Below are positions 26,633-34,640 of a stretch of 64,000 nt of DNA, piece by piece. The translations under genes were made by a program, and so were the position numbers. Origin of the DNA: Streptomyces liliiviolaceus (lineage in GTDB: Bacteria > Actinomycetota > Actinomycetes > Streptomycetales > Streptomycetaceae). The stretch spans positions 7,130,001-7,194,000 of the forward strand of contig NZ_JAGPYQ010000001.1 of NCBI RefSeq assembly GCF_018070025.1. The letters are read 5' to 3'. Below the pieces are notes generated by a model, which searched no databases, was not told where the DNA came from, and saw nothing but the letters and a program-made list of their open reading frames with translations. Position 1 is the stretch's first letter. Every line of letters begins with the position of its first letter.

Positions 26633-27073
26633 ATGGACGAGAGCGAACCCGCGTCGACACCGTCGGACTCGATGCTGGCGGACCGCATCGACGCGCTGTT
26701 CCGGGTCGTGCGGCGGCCCAACCGCGAGCAGTACAGCCACGAGGAGGTCGCCCGCGCCTGTCGTGAGGCGACGGGAGAGAGCTTCTCCGCCACCTATCTG
26801 TGGCAACTGCGGACGGGGCGGCGCGGAAATCCCACCAAGCGCCATCTCGAAGCCCTCGCCAAGTTCTTCGACGTACCCGTCGTCTACTTCTTCGACGACG
26901 AGCAGGGCGACGTCATCGCGAAACAGCTGGAACTGCTCGACGCGCTGCGCGACGCCGAGGTGCGCAGCGTGGCGCTGCGCGCGGTCAACCTCTCGCCCGA
27001 GGGCATGGGCACGATCAGCGACATGATCGACGTCATCGCCCGCCGCGAGAACGCGGGCGGCGCCGGACCGTAA
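26633..27073 (+). CDS. XRE-family helix-turn-helix regulator
   Basis: This is a 146-residue protein with a Cro/C1-type helix-turn-helix at about residues 15-90 (YSHEEVARACREATGESFS then YLWQLRTGRRGNP). The C-terminal part is helical. The layout matches short Streptomyces regulators that pair with ImmA/IrrE-type proteins. The start at 26633 is taken because GGAAGG lies about 7 nt upstream. In-frame ATGs at 26576 and a GTG at 26498 would add residues without homology. A TAGGAT sequence at 26572 may be the -10 box. The ImmA-like gene follows within 61 bp. Confidence 0.85.
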   Translation: MDESEPASTPSDSMLADRIDALFRVVRRPNREQYSHEEVARACREATGESFSATYLWQLRTGRRGNPTKRHLEALAKFFDVPVVYFFDDEQGDVIAKQLELLDALRDAEVRSVALRAVNLSPEGMGTISDMIDVIARRENAGGAGP

Positions 27074-27134
27074 CCGGCGCATGGGCTCAGGAGCGGTGGA
27101 CTCGCGAGTTCCGGCGGCGGCGAGAGGACAGCGT

Positions 27135-27773
27135 GTGCGTAGTGACCGGCGGGGGCGGCAGCGGCGGCTGTGTCGGCGCATCGTCGACGGGCTCGACCTG
27201 CCCACTCCCTTCGACGCGACCGAGTTCATCGGTGCGCTCGCGCGGATGCGCGGCCGGCCCATCGAACTGATGCCGGTCCGCTCCAAGTCGGACATCCCGT
27301 GCGGAGTGCTGATCACCACCGACCGCGCCGACTACATCGTCTATGCCGCCGACACCACGCCGCTGCACCAGCAGCACATCCTGCTGCACGAGGCGGCACA
27401 CGTCATCTGCGGCCACTACGAGACGGCACCCGCCTCGTCGGCCGCCGCCCGGATCCTGCTGCCCGACTTACCCCCGGCACTGGTGCGGCGCGTCCTCAGC
27501 CGCAGCGTGTACACCGAACCGCAGGAGCAGGAGGCCGAACTGGTCGCCTCCCTCATCCTGACCCGTGCGGCGCACCTCGCCCGGACGGGACCCACCGGGC
27601 CCGAGTGGCCGCGGCTGCACACCCTGTTCGGACGGAGCGGGAACCAGGAGCCCGCCGGGGACGACCGGCCCGCCGACGGCCCGGACGGCCCGGACGGCCC
27701 GGACAGCCCGGACAGCCCGGACAGCCCGGACAGCGCGAGCATGACGGATGTGACGGACGGCGCCGATGGCTGA
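27135..27773 (+). CDS. ImmA/IrrE-type HExxH protein, TTA codon present
   Basis: This 212-residue protein has HEAAH at residues 85-89 in a LLHEAAHVICGH context, the zinc motif of ImmA/IrrE peptidases. Such proteins often cleave or switch the XRE repressor encoded beside them. The GTG at 27135 has GAGAGGA before it. An ATG at 27081 is in frame but has no ribosome site. A TTA leucine codon occurs at 27468, suggesting dependence on the bldA tRNA. The C-terminus is a low-complexity Pro-Asp repeat (DGPDGPDSPDSPDS). It overlaps the downstream membrane-protein gene by 8 bp. Confidence 0.82.
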   Translation: MRSDRRGRQRRLCRRIVDGLDLPTPFDATEFIGALARMRGRPIELMPVRSKSDIPCGVLITTDRADYIVYAADTTPLHQQHILLHEAAHVICGHYETAPASSAAARILLPDLPPALVRRVLSRSVYTEPQEQEAELVASLILTRAAHLARTGPTGPEWPRLHTLFGRSGNQEPAGDDRPADGPDGPDGPDSPDSPDSPDSASMTDVTDGADG

Positions 27774-29040
27774 CCTGGGCAGTCTCGTCGCCGCCGCGCT
27801 CTTCCTGTCCTTCGCCCTCTACCGTGCGCTGATCATCTGGCGGGGCTCCGACCCCGCCCAGCGGTACATCGCCGGTTTCGCCGGCTGCATGGGGGCCGCG
27901 ATGCTCTTCAGGGCCCCCGTCGTGATGTCCGCCCTGCGGGACCTGGCACCGCTGGACACCGTCGTCATGCTGGTCACCCACGAACTCAAGAGCTTCGCGC
28001 ACGTCCTGCTGCTGCTGGTGGGGCTCTCGCTCAGGCCCGCCGGCCCCGACCGCGGAGCACAGAGACGGCAGCTCCGGCTCGCGGCGGCGGTCCTGGTGAC
28101 CGGAGCCGCCGTCCTGCTCATGGCGGGCGTCAGGGCCGAGAGCGGGCTGGCGACCGCCCCGCCGGACCGCCGGTGGTTCCTCGCCGTGTACAACGTGCTC
28201 TTCGCCGCGTACGGCACCTGGTGCCTGCTCGTCCTGACCCGTGAACTCGTCCGGCAGACCCGGCAGGTGGCCGCGGGACCGATGCGCACGGGACTACGGC
28301 TGATGACGTTCGCCGCGCTCCTCGGCATCGTATGGACCCTGTGGGTGCTGACGTACGTGCCCATGAACCTGACCCAGGGACTCCACACGGCCAGCGAGGA
28401 CGCGGTGTGCAGTGTGCTGGGCGCCGTCACCGCCGCCCTCGCCACCGGCGGGGCCACCGCGACCTGGTGGGCGAGCGCGTCCGGCGGGCCCCTCGCCGCG
28501 CCCGGCCGCTGGCTGTCCGCGTACCGCAGACACCGGGCCCTGGAACCGCTGTGGTCGGCGCTGCGCACCGAACTGCCGCAGATAGCGCTCGATCCCGCCG
28601 CCCCTCGCCGCCCGGTGCTGTGGCGTGCGGAGTTCGACCTCTACCGGCGGGTCATAGAGATCCGCGACGGGCACCTGGCCCTGCGTCCGTACTTCCCCGC
28701 CGACGCCACCGGCCGGGCGGCGCCCGACGGGACCTACGGGACGGCCGTCGGCCCCACCGGTCCTGTCGGTCCTGTCGGTCCCGGTGAGCGTTCGGCGGAG
28801 GTCCGCGCCGTCGTGGAGGCCGCCACCATCGCCGCCGCCCTGGAGGGCAAACGGGCCGGGCGGGCCCCGGCCGGCGTGCACTCCTCCAGCCCCGTGTCGC
28901 AGCAGATAGCGGGCACCGTCGCCGCCGAGGTGGCATGGCTCCTCCTGGTCACCGCCGCCTTCGTGTCCTCTCCCGAGGTCGCCGCGGCGCGCGTCCGGGC
29001 CCGCACGGACGCCATCGGGCTCCAGGACGGACCGCGGTGA
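27766..29040 (+). CDS. Polytopic membrane protein (MAB_1171c / DUF6545-like)
   Basis: This is a 424-residue protein with about seven hydrophobic helices in the first 240 residues, followed by a soluble C-terminal half. The arrangement downstream of an XRE gene and an ImmA/IrrE gene matches the actinobacterial MAB_1171c-type neighbourhood, as I remember it. The function of the family is not established, and it is sometimes called a putative transporter. The soluble half contains ALEPLWSALRTELPQIAL, a segment I associate with this family. The ATG at 27766 overlaps the previous gene, so the three genes form one operon. Confidence 0.75.
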   Translation: MADLGSLVAAALFLSFALYRALIIWRGSDPAQRYIAGFAGCMGAAMLFRAPVVMSALRDLAPLDTVVMLVTHELKSFAHVLLLLVGLSLRPAGPDRGAQRRQLRLAAAVLVTGAAVLLMAGVRAESGLATAPPDRRWFLAVYNVLFAAYGTWCLLVLTRELVRQTRQVAAGPMRTGLRLMTFAALLGIVWTLWVLTYVPMNLTQGLHTASEDAVCSVLGAVTAALATGGATATWWASASGGPLAAPGRWLSAYRRHRALEPLWSALRTELPQIALDPAAPRRPVLWRAEFDLYRRVIEIRDGHLALRPYFPADATGRAAPDGTYGTAVGPTGPVGPVGPGERSAEVRAVVEAATIAAALEGKRAGRAPAGVHSSSPVSQQIAGTVAAEVAWLLLVTAAFVSSPEVAAARVRARTDAIGLQDGPR

Positions 29041-29197
29041 CGGTGAACACGGACAGGCCGCGGACAGGCCATCAGGCGGTCCGTGACCGGCGATACCTGG
29101 CGCCCCGTGGCCGCACGAGGCCCCGGCGTTCCTGCCGGGGTGCGTGCATTTCTTGCTCGCCCCCGCCACCCGCGCTCGGGATTCACGACGGCAGATC

Positions 29198-29229
29198 AAT
29201 GCGGCCGCCCCTGAGGGGACGGCCGCATT
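29198..29229. terminator. Hairpin terminator between convergent genes
   Basis: AATGCGGCCG (29198-29207) pairs with CGGCCGCATT (29220-29229), extended by CCCCT/AGGGG with one bulged A. A TTTCT run follows on the + strand. It lies between the membrane-protein gene and the convergent lipase gene. Confidence 0.8.
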
Positions 29230-29250
29230 TCTATCGCGAGGGAACGGAGA

Positions 29251-30111
29251 TCACATCGAGGAGAGAAGCACCGACAGGCGCGCCTGTTCCACGGGAGAGA
29301 CACGCTTGGACCAGGCGCTCCAATTGGGGTGCTTGATCCTGCTCTTGTGCCTTCCGGTGTGGACGGTCTTCAGCTCGTTGTGACCGATTCCGGCCTGGTA
29401 CTGGACCTCGTGCTTCGCGATGCCGGCGATACCGGACGCCTCGGAGACGACTCCGTCGTTGTACGACGACACGGTGGTCCAGTCGGTGGTCCAGCCGGTT
29501 CGCCTGTTGGACTTCGGCATGGCCGTCCCGAGGCTCTTGAGGAACGCGCTCCTCGGCTTCATCTCCTTGCACTGCGCGAAGATCCCGCTGCACGCGTAGC
29601 CCGCCTTGGTTCCGCCGTGCGGGGTGCCGAGGGTGACGACGTCCTCGATGTAGAGCTTCTTCGGGAAGCCCGGGGTGCCCTTGCTGCTGTGGTAGAGGGC
29701 GGCACGGACGATGAGACCGCCCATGGAGTGGGCGACGACGTCGACCTTCTCGTTCTTGCTGGAGTAGTTGTCGGCGACGTAGTTCGCGAACACCTTGGCC
29801 ACGGTGTTGAGGGACTTGTTGCGGGTGCCGTTCTTGTACCTGTACGAGCAGTTCTTGTCACCCTTGTAGTAACCGAAGGTGAGCAGGTTGCCCTTCCAGT
29901 TCTTGTTCTTGAAATGCTTCCGGGCGGACGAGAAGTACTTGGCGCAGTCGTGCTTTCCGGTCGGCGCGAACCCGTGAACGAAGATGACCCGGTTGCGCGA
30001 TCCGTCCGAGTGGCTCGGCGCCGCGCCCGCCGGCATCACCGTGAGCATGGTGAAGGCGAGTGCCAGCACCGCGGAAAGAAACAGCGTGAGCCGCTTCAAT
30101 GACCTCTGCAT
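29251..30111 (-). CDS. Secreted alpha/beta-hydrolase lipase
   Basis: This is a 286-residue extracellular lipase-like enzyme. The signal peptide runs from MQRSLKRLTL to about PAGAAPS (residues 1-31). The nucleophile S129 sits in VAHSMGG, with Asp219 in YNDGVV and His244 in GIGHNE as likely triad partners. The oxyanion-side motif VIFVHGFAP is at residues 42-50. It is Lys-rich, unlike most of its neighbours. Codon use is also less GC-extreme than in the flanking genes. The divergent two-component genes lie upstream, with a palindrome between. Ester or lipid hydrolysis is inferred. Confidence 0.87.
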   Translation of the reverse strand: MQRSLKRLTLFLSAVLALAFTMLTVMPAGAAPSHSDGSRNRVIFVHGFAPTGKHDCAKYFSSARKHFKNKNWKGNLLTFGYYKGDKNCSYRYKNGTRNKSLNTVAKVFANYVADNYSSKNEKVDVVAHSMGGLIVRAALYHSSKGTPGFPKKLYIEDVVTLGTPHGGTKAGYACSGIFAQCKEMKPRSAFLKSLGTAMPKSNRRTGWTTDWTTVSSYNDGVVSEASGIAGIAKHEVQYQAGIGHNELKTVHTGRHKSRIKHPNWSAWSKRVSPVEQARLSVLLSSM

Positions 30112-30190
30112 GTGAATTCCCCGTGATGTGTGGTGAGTTGCTTTTGCTGAACTCTTGGTCTGAAATTAAGGGACCGCCCGGAGAAATACA

Positions 30191-30210
30191 TGTCACGCGA
30201 ACGCGTGACA
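30191..30210. promoter_or_regulatory. Palindromic operator candidate between lipase and kinase genes
   Basis: TGTCACGCG and CGCGTGACA are perfect 9-bp arms around AA. The site is 80 bp upstream of the lipase start and 185 bp upstream of the divergent sensor-kinase start. It looks like a dimeric regulator site. Confidence 0.6.
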
Positions 30211-30394
30211 GCGCCGCCGTCCCCGCAGCCGGCCCCGCGCCCGCCCCTGCTCCTCCATGCCCCACTCCCCCACGCCTCTCCGCCTCTTCGCCTCCGCGCC
30301 TCCGCGTCTCTTCGCCTCTGTCGTGCGCGGTCGCGTTCGTCTACGCTGACGGACCGATCTCATCCGTATGCGGGGAAAACGCGGGGGAAGCACT

Positions 30395-31609
30395 GTGAGC
30401 AACGGGGCGAATCCCCTTGCCTTTCTCGGCGGAAGCGGGAATCCCCACGGTGGAAGCGTCGCTACGACGCAAGGGCCCGCCCAGCTCCAACTCCGGCGCC
30501 GGTTCGCGCGCCTGGCCGCTGTCCTGCGTGCGGCCGGTGCCCTCGGCGCGGCCCTGGTCGCCGTGGTCGGCTTCGCACCGCCCGCCCGGTCGGTGTGGGT
30601 GGCCGTCGCGGTCGTCGGACTGCTGTTGTGGAGCGGCCTGTTCACCGTTCTGACACTGAGGCCGCATCCTCGTACCTGGCTCTACGCCGGTGACACCGTC
30701 ATCGTCGTGGCGCTCTGCCTGGCGCAGGGCGGCCTGGTCCCGGCCGAGGTCCTGCAAGCCAGTGCGGGCTCCGGATGGATCGACATGGTCGCCCGCACCG
30801 GAGTGCTCATCGCCCAGTTCACGCTGCGCCTGCCGCTGGCGGCGGCCTCGACGATCGCCATCGCGACGGCCCACGCGGTGGGCGCCGGCCTACGGGACGC
30901 CTCCGTGGTGCTGGTGCTCCAGGGGCTGCTCGCCGCCGCCGTCGTGGCCCTGCTGCGACGCGGAGCGCGAAGGGCGGACCTCGCGCTGTCCGAGGAGGCG
31001 TCCGCCCGCGCGGCGGAACGTGCCCGGTCCGCCGCCCGCAGCGACGAGTTGGACCAGCAGCGACTGCTGCACGACACCGTGCTCGCCACGCTCACCATGG
31101 TGGGCACCGGCAGCATCACCCGTGGCTCCGCCGCGCTGCCGCAACGGGCCGCGGCCGACCTGGCCGTCATCGAGGGCCTCCAGGCGCACCCCGACACGGC
31201 ACGCGCCGTGGCACGCGGCCCGGCACCACTGGATGTCGCGCTGCGTACCGTCGTACTGACGCGGCACGTCGGCCTGCCCGCGTTGGACGTCGAGTTCGAC
31301 GTGCCGCCGCTGGACCTGCCCCACGAGGTCGTGGAGGCCCTCGCGCACGGCGCCGCCGAGGCCCTGGCCAACGTGTCCCGGCACGCGGGCACCCGCGCCG
31401 CCCGGGTCGCGGCCCGACGCGTCGGGGAAGGGGGCGTCGCCGTCGAAGTACGCGACAGCGGACGCGGGTTCGACCCCGCGGCCGTTCCCGCCCACCGGCG
31501 CGGTCTGCGCGAATCGGTGCAGGGCAGGATGACCGCCGTGGGCGGCAGCGCCCGTGTCACGTCCTCCCCCGGCTCCGGCACACGCGTCGTGCTGAGGTGG
31601 GAACCATGA
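30395..31609 (+). CDS. Sensor histidine kinase (HisKA_3 / DesK-like)
   Basis: This 404-residue membrane kinase has about four or five hydrophobic helices in residues 25-190. The phosphoacceptor helix contains LLHDTVLATL (His near residue 229). A HATPase domain follows, with AEALANVSRHAG as N box and DSGRGFDP as G1 box. The GTG start at 30395 follows GGGGGAAG. Its stop overlaps the next gene by 4 bp. With the response regulator at 32760 it should form a NarL-type two-component system. The signal is unknown, though the adjacent secreted lipase is a candidate target. Confidence 0.88.
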   Translation: MSNGANPLAFLGGSGNPHGGSVATTQGPAQLQLRRRFARLAAVLRAAGALGAALVAVVGFAPPARSVWVAVAVVGLLLWSGLFTVLTLRPHPRTWLYAGDTVIVVALCLAQGGLVPAEVLQASAGSGWIDMVARTGVLIAQFTLRLPLAAASTIAIATAHAVGAGLRDASVVLVLQGLLAAAVVALLRRGARRADLALSEEASARAAERARSAARSDELDQQRLLHDTVLATLTMVGTGSITRGSAALPQRAAADLAVIEGLQAHPDTARAVARGPAPLDVALRTVVLTRHVGLPALDVEFDVPPLDLPHEVVEALAHGAAEALANVSRHAGTRAARVAARRVGEGGVAVEVRDSGRGFDPAAVPAHRRGLRESVQGRMTAVGGSARVTSSPGSGTRVVLRWEP

Positions 31610-32799
31610 CTGCCGACGCGGTCGAAAACGTCACCGCGGACGTCACCGAAGCCGCCGCTGCGAACGCCGTCGGGACTGCCGTCGAGGATGTCGTCGAGGG
31701 CGTGGTCGCCACCCGCTTCGGCAAGGTCGTCGACATCGGGCTGGTCGCGATCGTCGGCGTCTGGCACCTGGGTCTGGACTCCGTGCGGGTGCTCAGGAAT
31801 TGGTCGGTGTACGAGCCGCCGGCCGTCGCCGCGGGCGCCTGGCTGGCCCTCACGCTCGTCCAGACGATCGGTTCCGTCCTGCTGCTGCGTTCCGCGCTCG
31901 GCGCGCGCACCGCGCGGATCCTCGCGGGGGCGGCGCTGCTCACCGGCGTCGCCGCCGCCACCGCCTACCCGCCGGGCGGGGCGATCGGCGACGTGGGCTG
32001 GGCGTGGAACACCGTGGGCTGGTTCGGCATGCTGCTCCTGATGCAGCGCCCGCTGTGGGAACTGATCACCCTGCTCGTTGCCAACACGGCCGTCACGGTG
32101 GGTTTCCTGGCCGCCGACGGCGCACTCGACCACGTCACCCTCTCCCGTCTGCTGGCCTCGGTGTACGTCACCGCCGGTATCCAGCTGACCTTCGCCTATC
32201 TGGTGAGGCAGCTCGACGACGGTGCGCGGGAGGCCACCGAGACCGCCGCCGCGCAGGCGGAGCACCTGGCCCGGGCCACGGCCGACGAGACGGTGCACAC
32301 CGAGCGCCGGCGCCGCTACGCGTACCTGCGCATCAGGGTGGAACCGTTGCTGCGAGGTCTCGCCGAAGGCCGCCTGGACCCGGGAGACACCGTCGTACGC
32401 CGCCGCGCGGCCGTCGAGGCGGCCCGCCTGCGCAGGCTGTTCGTGGAGACGGACGACACCCCGCACCCGCTCCTGCACGAGCTGCGGGCCTGCGCCGACG
32501 TCGCCGAGCGGCGTGGTGTACGCGTCTCCCTGCTGAGCTACGGCGAACTGCCCGACCTGCCCCCGACCGTCCGCCGCGAACTGGCGGAGGGGACCCTGCT
32601 GGTCCTGGCGACCGCCGCCACCCGGGCGCGGTTGACCGTGGTGACCACACCCGAGGAGGTCGCGGTGAGCGTGGTGGCCGACGCGCCCGCTGAGACACGT
32701 GTGGAACCGCCGGGCCTTCTCACCACCTCCTCCATGTACGACCAGGAGGAGGAGCAGCTGTGGTGGGAAACCCGGTGGCCGTTACGTCCGGCTCCCTGA
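31606..32799 (+). CDS. Kinase-like membrane protein with degenerate ATP-binding region
   Basis: This is a 397-residue protein with six or so hydrophobic helices (residues about 40-205), a short coiled coil, and a C-terminal domain laid out like a NarL-type kinase. I cannot find the conserved N, G1 or G2 boxes. The DHp-like helix reads RRYAYLRIRVEPLLRGLAEG and lacks an obvious phosphoacceptor His in the usual HDxxxx context. It is therefore probably a non-catalytic partner of the kinase encoded just upstream. A TTA codon occurs at 32782, six codons before the stop. It overlaps the response-regulator gene by 40 bp. Confidence 0.75.
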   Translation: MTADAVENVTADVTEAAAANAVGTAVEDVVEGVVATRFGKVVDIGLVAIVGVWHLGLDSVRVLRNWSVYEPPAVAAGAWLALTLVQTIGSVLLLRSALGARTARILAGAALLTGVAAATAYPPGGAIGDVGWAWNTVGWFGMLLLMQRPLWELITLLVANTAVTVGFLAADGALDHVTLSRLLASVYVTAGIQLTFAYLVRQLDDGAREATETAAAQAEHLARATADETVHTERRRRYAYLRIRVEPLLRGLAEGRLDPGDTVVRRRAAVEAARLRRLFVETDDTPHPLLHELRACADVAERRGVRVSLLSYGELPDLPPTVRRELAEGTLLVLATAATRARLTVVTTPEEVAVSVVADAPAETRVEPPGLLTTSSMYDQEEEQLWWETRWPLRPAP

Positions 32800-33449
32800 G
32801 CGTCGCCGTCGTCGACGACCACCCCGTCGTCATCGAAGGCATCCAGGCCTGGCTGTCCCAGGAGCCGCGGATCTCGGTACGGCACACCGGCGAAGCCGTG
32901 GATGTGCGGCCCGGTGCCGTGGACGTCCTCATTCTCGATCTGAACCTGCACGGCCGCCTCGTCGTCGACGACATCGCCACGCTGGCCGCGGCGGGTCAAC
33001 GGGTCATCGCCTTCTCGCAGTTCACCGAGCAGCGGGTGGTCCTCGAATCGCTGGAGGCCGGCGCGTGCGAGTTCGTCGCGAAGAACGAGGGCCGGGCGCA
33101 CCTCGTGAACGCGGTGCTGGCGGCGGCGGGCGACCGGCCCTACGTCACCCCGACCGCCGCCGGGGTCCTCGTCGGCGACCGCGGCGCGAGCCGGCCCCGT
33201 CTCTCCTCCCAGGAACGTACGGCTCTCCTGTGGTGGTTCCAGTCCATGTCGAAGGCCTCCGTGGCCCGGCGCATGGGCGTCTCGGTCCACACGGTGGACA
33301 TCTACATCCGCCGGGCGAGGGTCAAGTACGCCCAGGTCGGCAGAACCGCCCCGACCAAGGCCGACATGCTGGCCCGGGCCATCGAGGACGGCCTGGTGAC
33401 CCCCGACGACATCACGGGCTACGAATCGGCGGCCTTCAACGAGCACTGA
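32760..33449 (+). CDS. NarL/LuxR-type response regulator
   Basis: This is a 229-residue regulator. The receiver domain (about 12-125) keeps VVDDHP acidic residues, phosphoacceptor D59 in LILDL and the conserved Lys in FVAKNEG. The C-terminal helix-turn-helix (SVARRMGVSVHTVDIYIRRA) is of the LuxR class. The GTG start at 32760 lies inside the preceding gene and has GGAGGAGGAG just upstream. It completes the three-gene two-component set beginning at 30395. The target genes are unknown. Confidence 0.9.
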   Translation: MVGNPVAVTSGSLSVAVVDDHPVVIEGIQAWLSQEPRISVRHTGEAVDVRPGAVDVLILDLNLHGRLVVDDIATLAAAGQRVIAFSQFTEQRVVLESLEAGACEFVAKNEGRAHLVNAVLAAAGDRPYVTPTAAGVLVGDRGASRPRLSSQERTALLWWFQSMSKASVARRMGVSVHTVDIYIRRARVKYAQVGRTAPTKADMLARAIEDGLVTPDDITGYESAAFNEH

Positions 33450-33470
33450 ACCCGACGACGCGAGGCCGTG

Positions 33471-34379
33471 CTACGTCGCCTCGGCCACAGCCTCACGCAG
33501 GCGCCGGGATCGCAGATAGCCGCAGGACGCATGGTTGTTCGGCGAGGGATTGTCCATCGCGATGTCGGCGATCACCTTCGCCCCGGTCCTGAAGTCGTCG
33601 GCCAGGGTGGTGTCCAGGGTGACGAGGTCGAGCGGGTCGGCGAAGTTCGTCCACAGCCGTACCGGGACGGGAACCTTCAGAGGCCGCGTGATGACGTCCT
33701 GGATCTCGGTGTAACCCAGTGGCGAACCCAGCGTGATGAACAGGGGGACCTCCTTCCGAGCAGATCCGGCCTCGCTCAGCACGTCATAGGCGACGACAGT
33801 GCCCAGACTGTGGCTGATCACCACAACGGGTCCGTCCACGGCGCCGAGGGCCCTGCGTAGCCGGTCCCTGATCGTGTCCCGGGCGCCGGTGAAGAAGTAC
33901 CCGTTGGCATCCGGGATGAGGTGACTCAGAAGTTGGCGCAGCAGAAGGCGACGCAGCGGGGCGGGCAACGGCAGCAGCGTGGCGACGCCAGCAGCCGGGC
34001 GGGCGACCGCGGTCGGGGCGAAGCCGGTCGTGCTCGCGGCGCGGGCTGCCATGCTGATGGTCAGGGCGAGGGCGAATTCCTGCCCATCCGGTGTCATCTT
34101 GCCGAACGTCTCGCGAACCTGGGTGTCTTCGACGAGTGCGGTATCGGCGAACGCGTCGGACACGAGCGCCCCCAACGCACCGCCCGTGCCGCACGCGTCG
34201 GCCGCGATCGCGGCCGGGTGGTCGTGCAGCAGGTCGGCGTAGTAGACCATCCGAGTCCGCTCACCCATGTCCCGCTCGAACAAGTCCTCGTCCCAGGCAC
34301 GCTTGAGGTCGTCCTCCGGCGGCTTATTGCCGGCACCATGCACATAGAGGAACGTCGCCGAGTCCGCGTCGATTTCCAT
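33471..34379 (-). CDS. Alpha/beta-hydrolase-like protein (GxSxG)
   Basis: This is a 302-residue cytosolic protein. FLYVHGAGNK at residues 10-19 and S191 in VVVISHSLGTVVAYDVL are the oxyanion-side and nucleophile motifs of lipase-type hydrolases. A helical insertion of about 100 residues (60-165) is unusual. The later segment PLFITLGSPLG fits the post-nucleophile strand. The start MEIDADS at 34379 is preceded by GGAGGGGGA. An in-frame ATG at 34454 would add 25 non-homologous residues. The substrate is unknown. Confidence 0.78.
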   Translation of the reverse strand: MEIDADSATFLYVHGAGNKPPEDDLKRAWDEDLFERDMGERTRMVYYADLLHDHPAAIAADACGTGGALGALVSDAFADTALVEDTQVRETFGKMTPDGQEFALALTISMAARAASTTGFAPTAVARPAAGVATLLPLPAPLRRLLLRQLLSHLIPDANGYFFTGARDTIRDRLRRALGAVDGPVVVISHSLGTVVAYDVLSEAGSARKEVPLFITLGSPLGYTEIQDVITRPLKVPVPVRLWTNFADPLDLVTLDTTLADDFRTGAKVIADIAMDNPSPNNHASCGYLRSRRLREAVAEAT

Positions 34380-34640
34380 AGCGGAATCCCCCTCCTTTTT
34401 TCCTCCGCGGAGCGCGGTCGCAGGGAGCGTCCCTCTCCGTCGAGTTCCAGTCAACCCGCCATTAAGCGTAGAGAAGACCGACGGGACGCGCGTTCGAAAA
34501 CTCTTGATTCCTGCGGAAGCAAGAAATGAATCTTGACCAAAAGTGAGAGGCGGGATTCCTGCTCCCCGGGGCTGGCCAACGCGCTGCCCCCGCAGGATGC
34601 TGCGAAATCCGGAGGCGTGAGCCAGAGACAGGTGATCACC

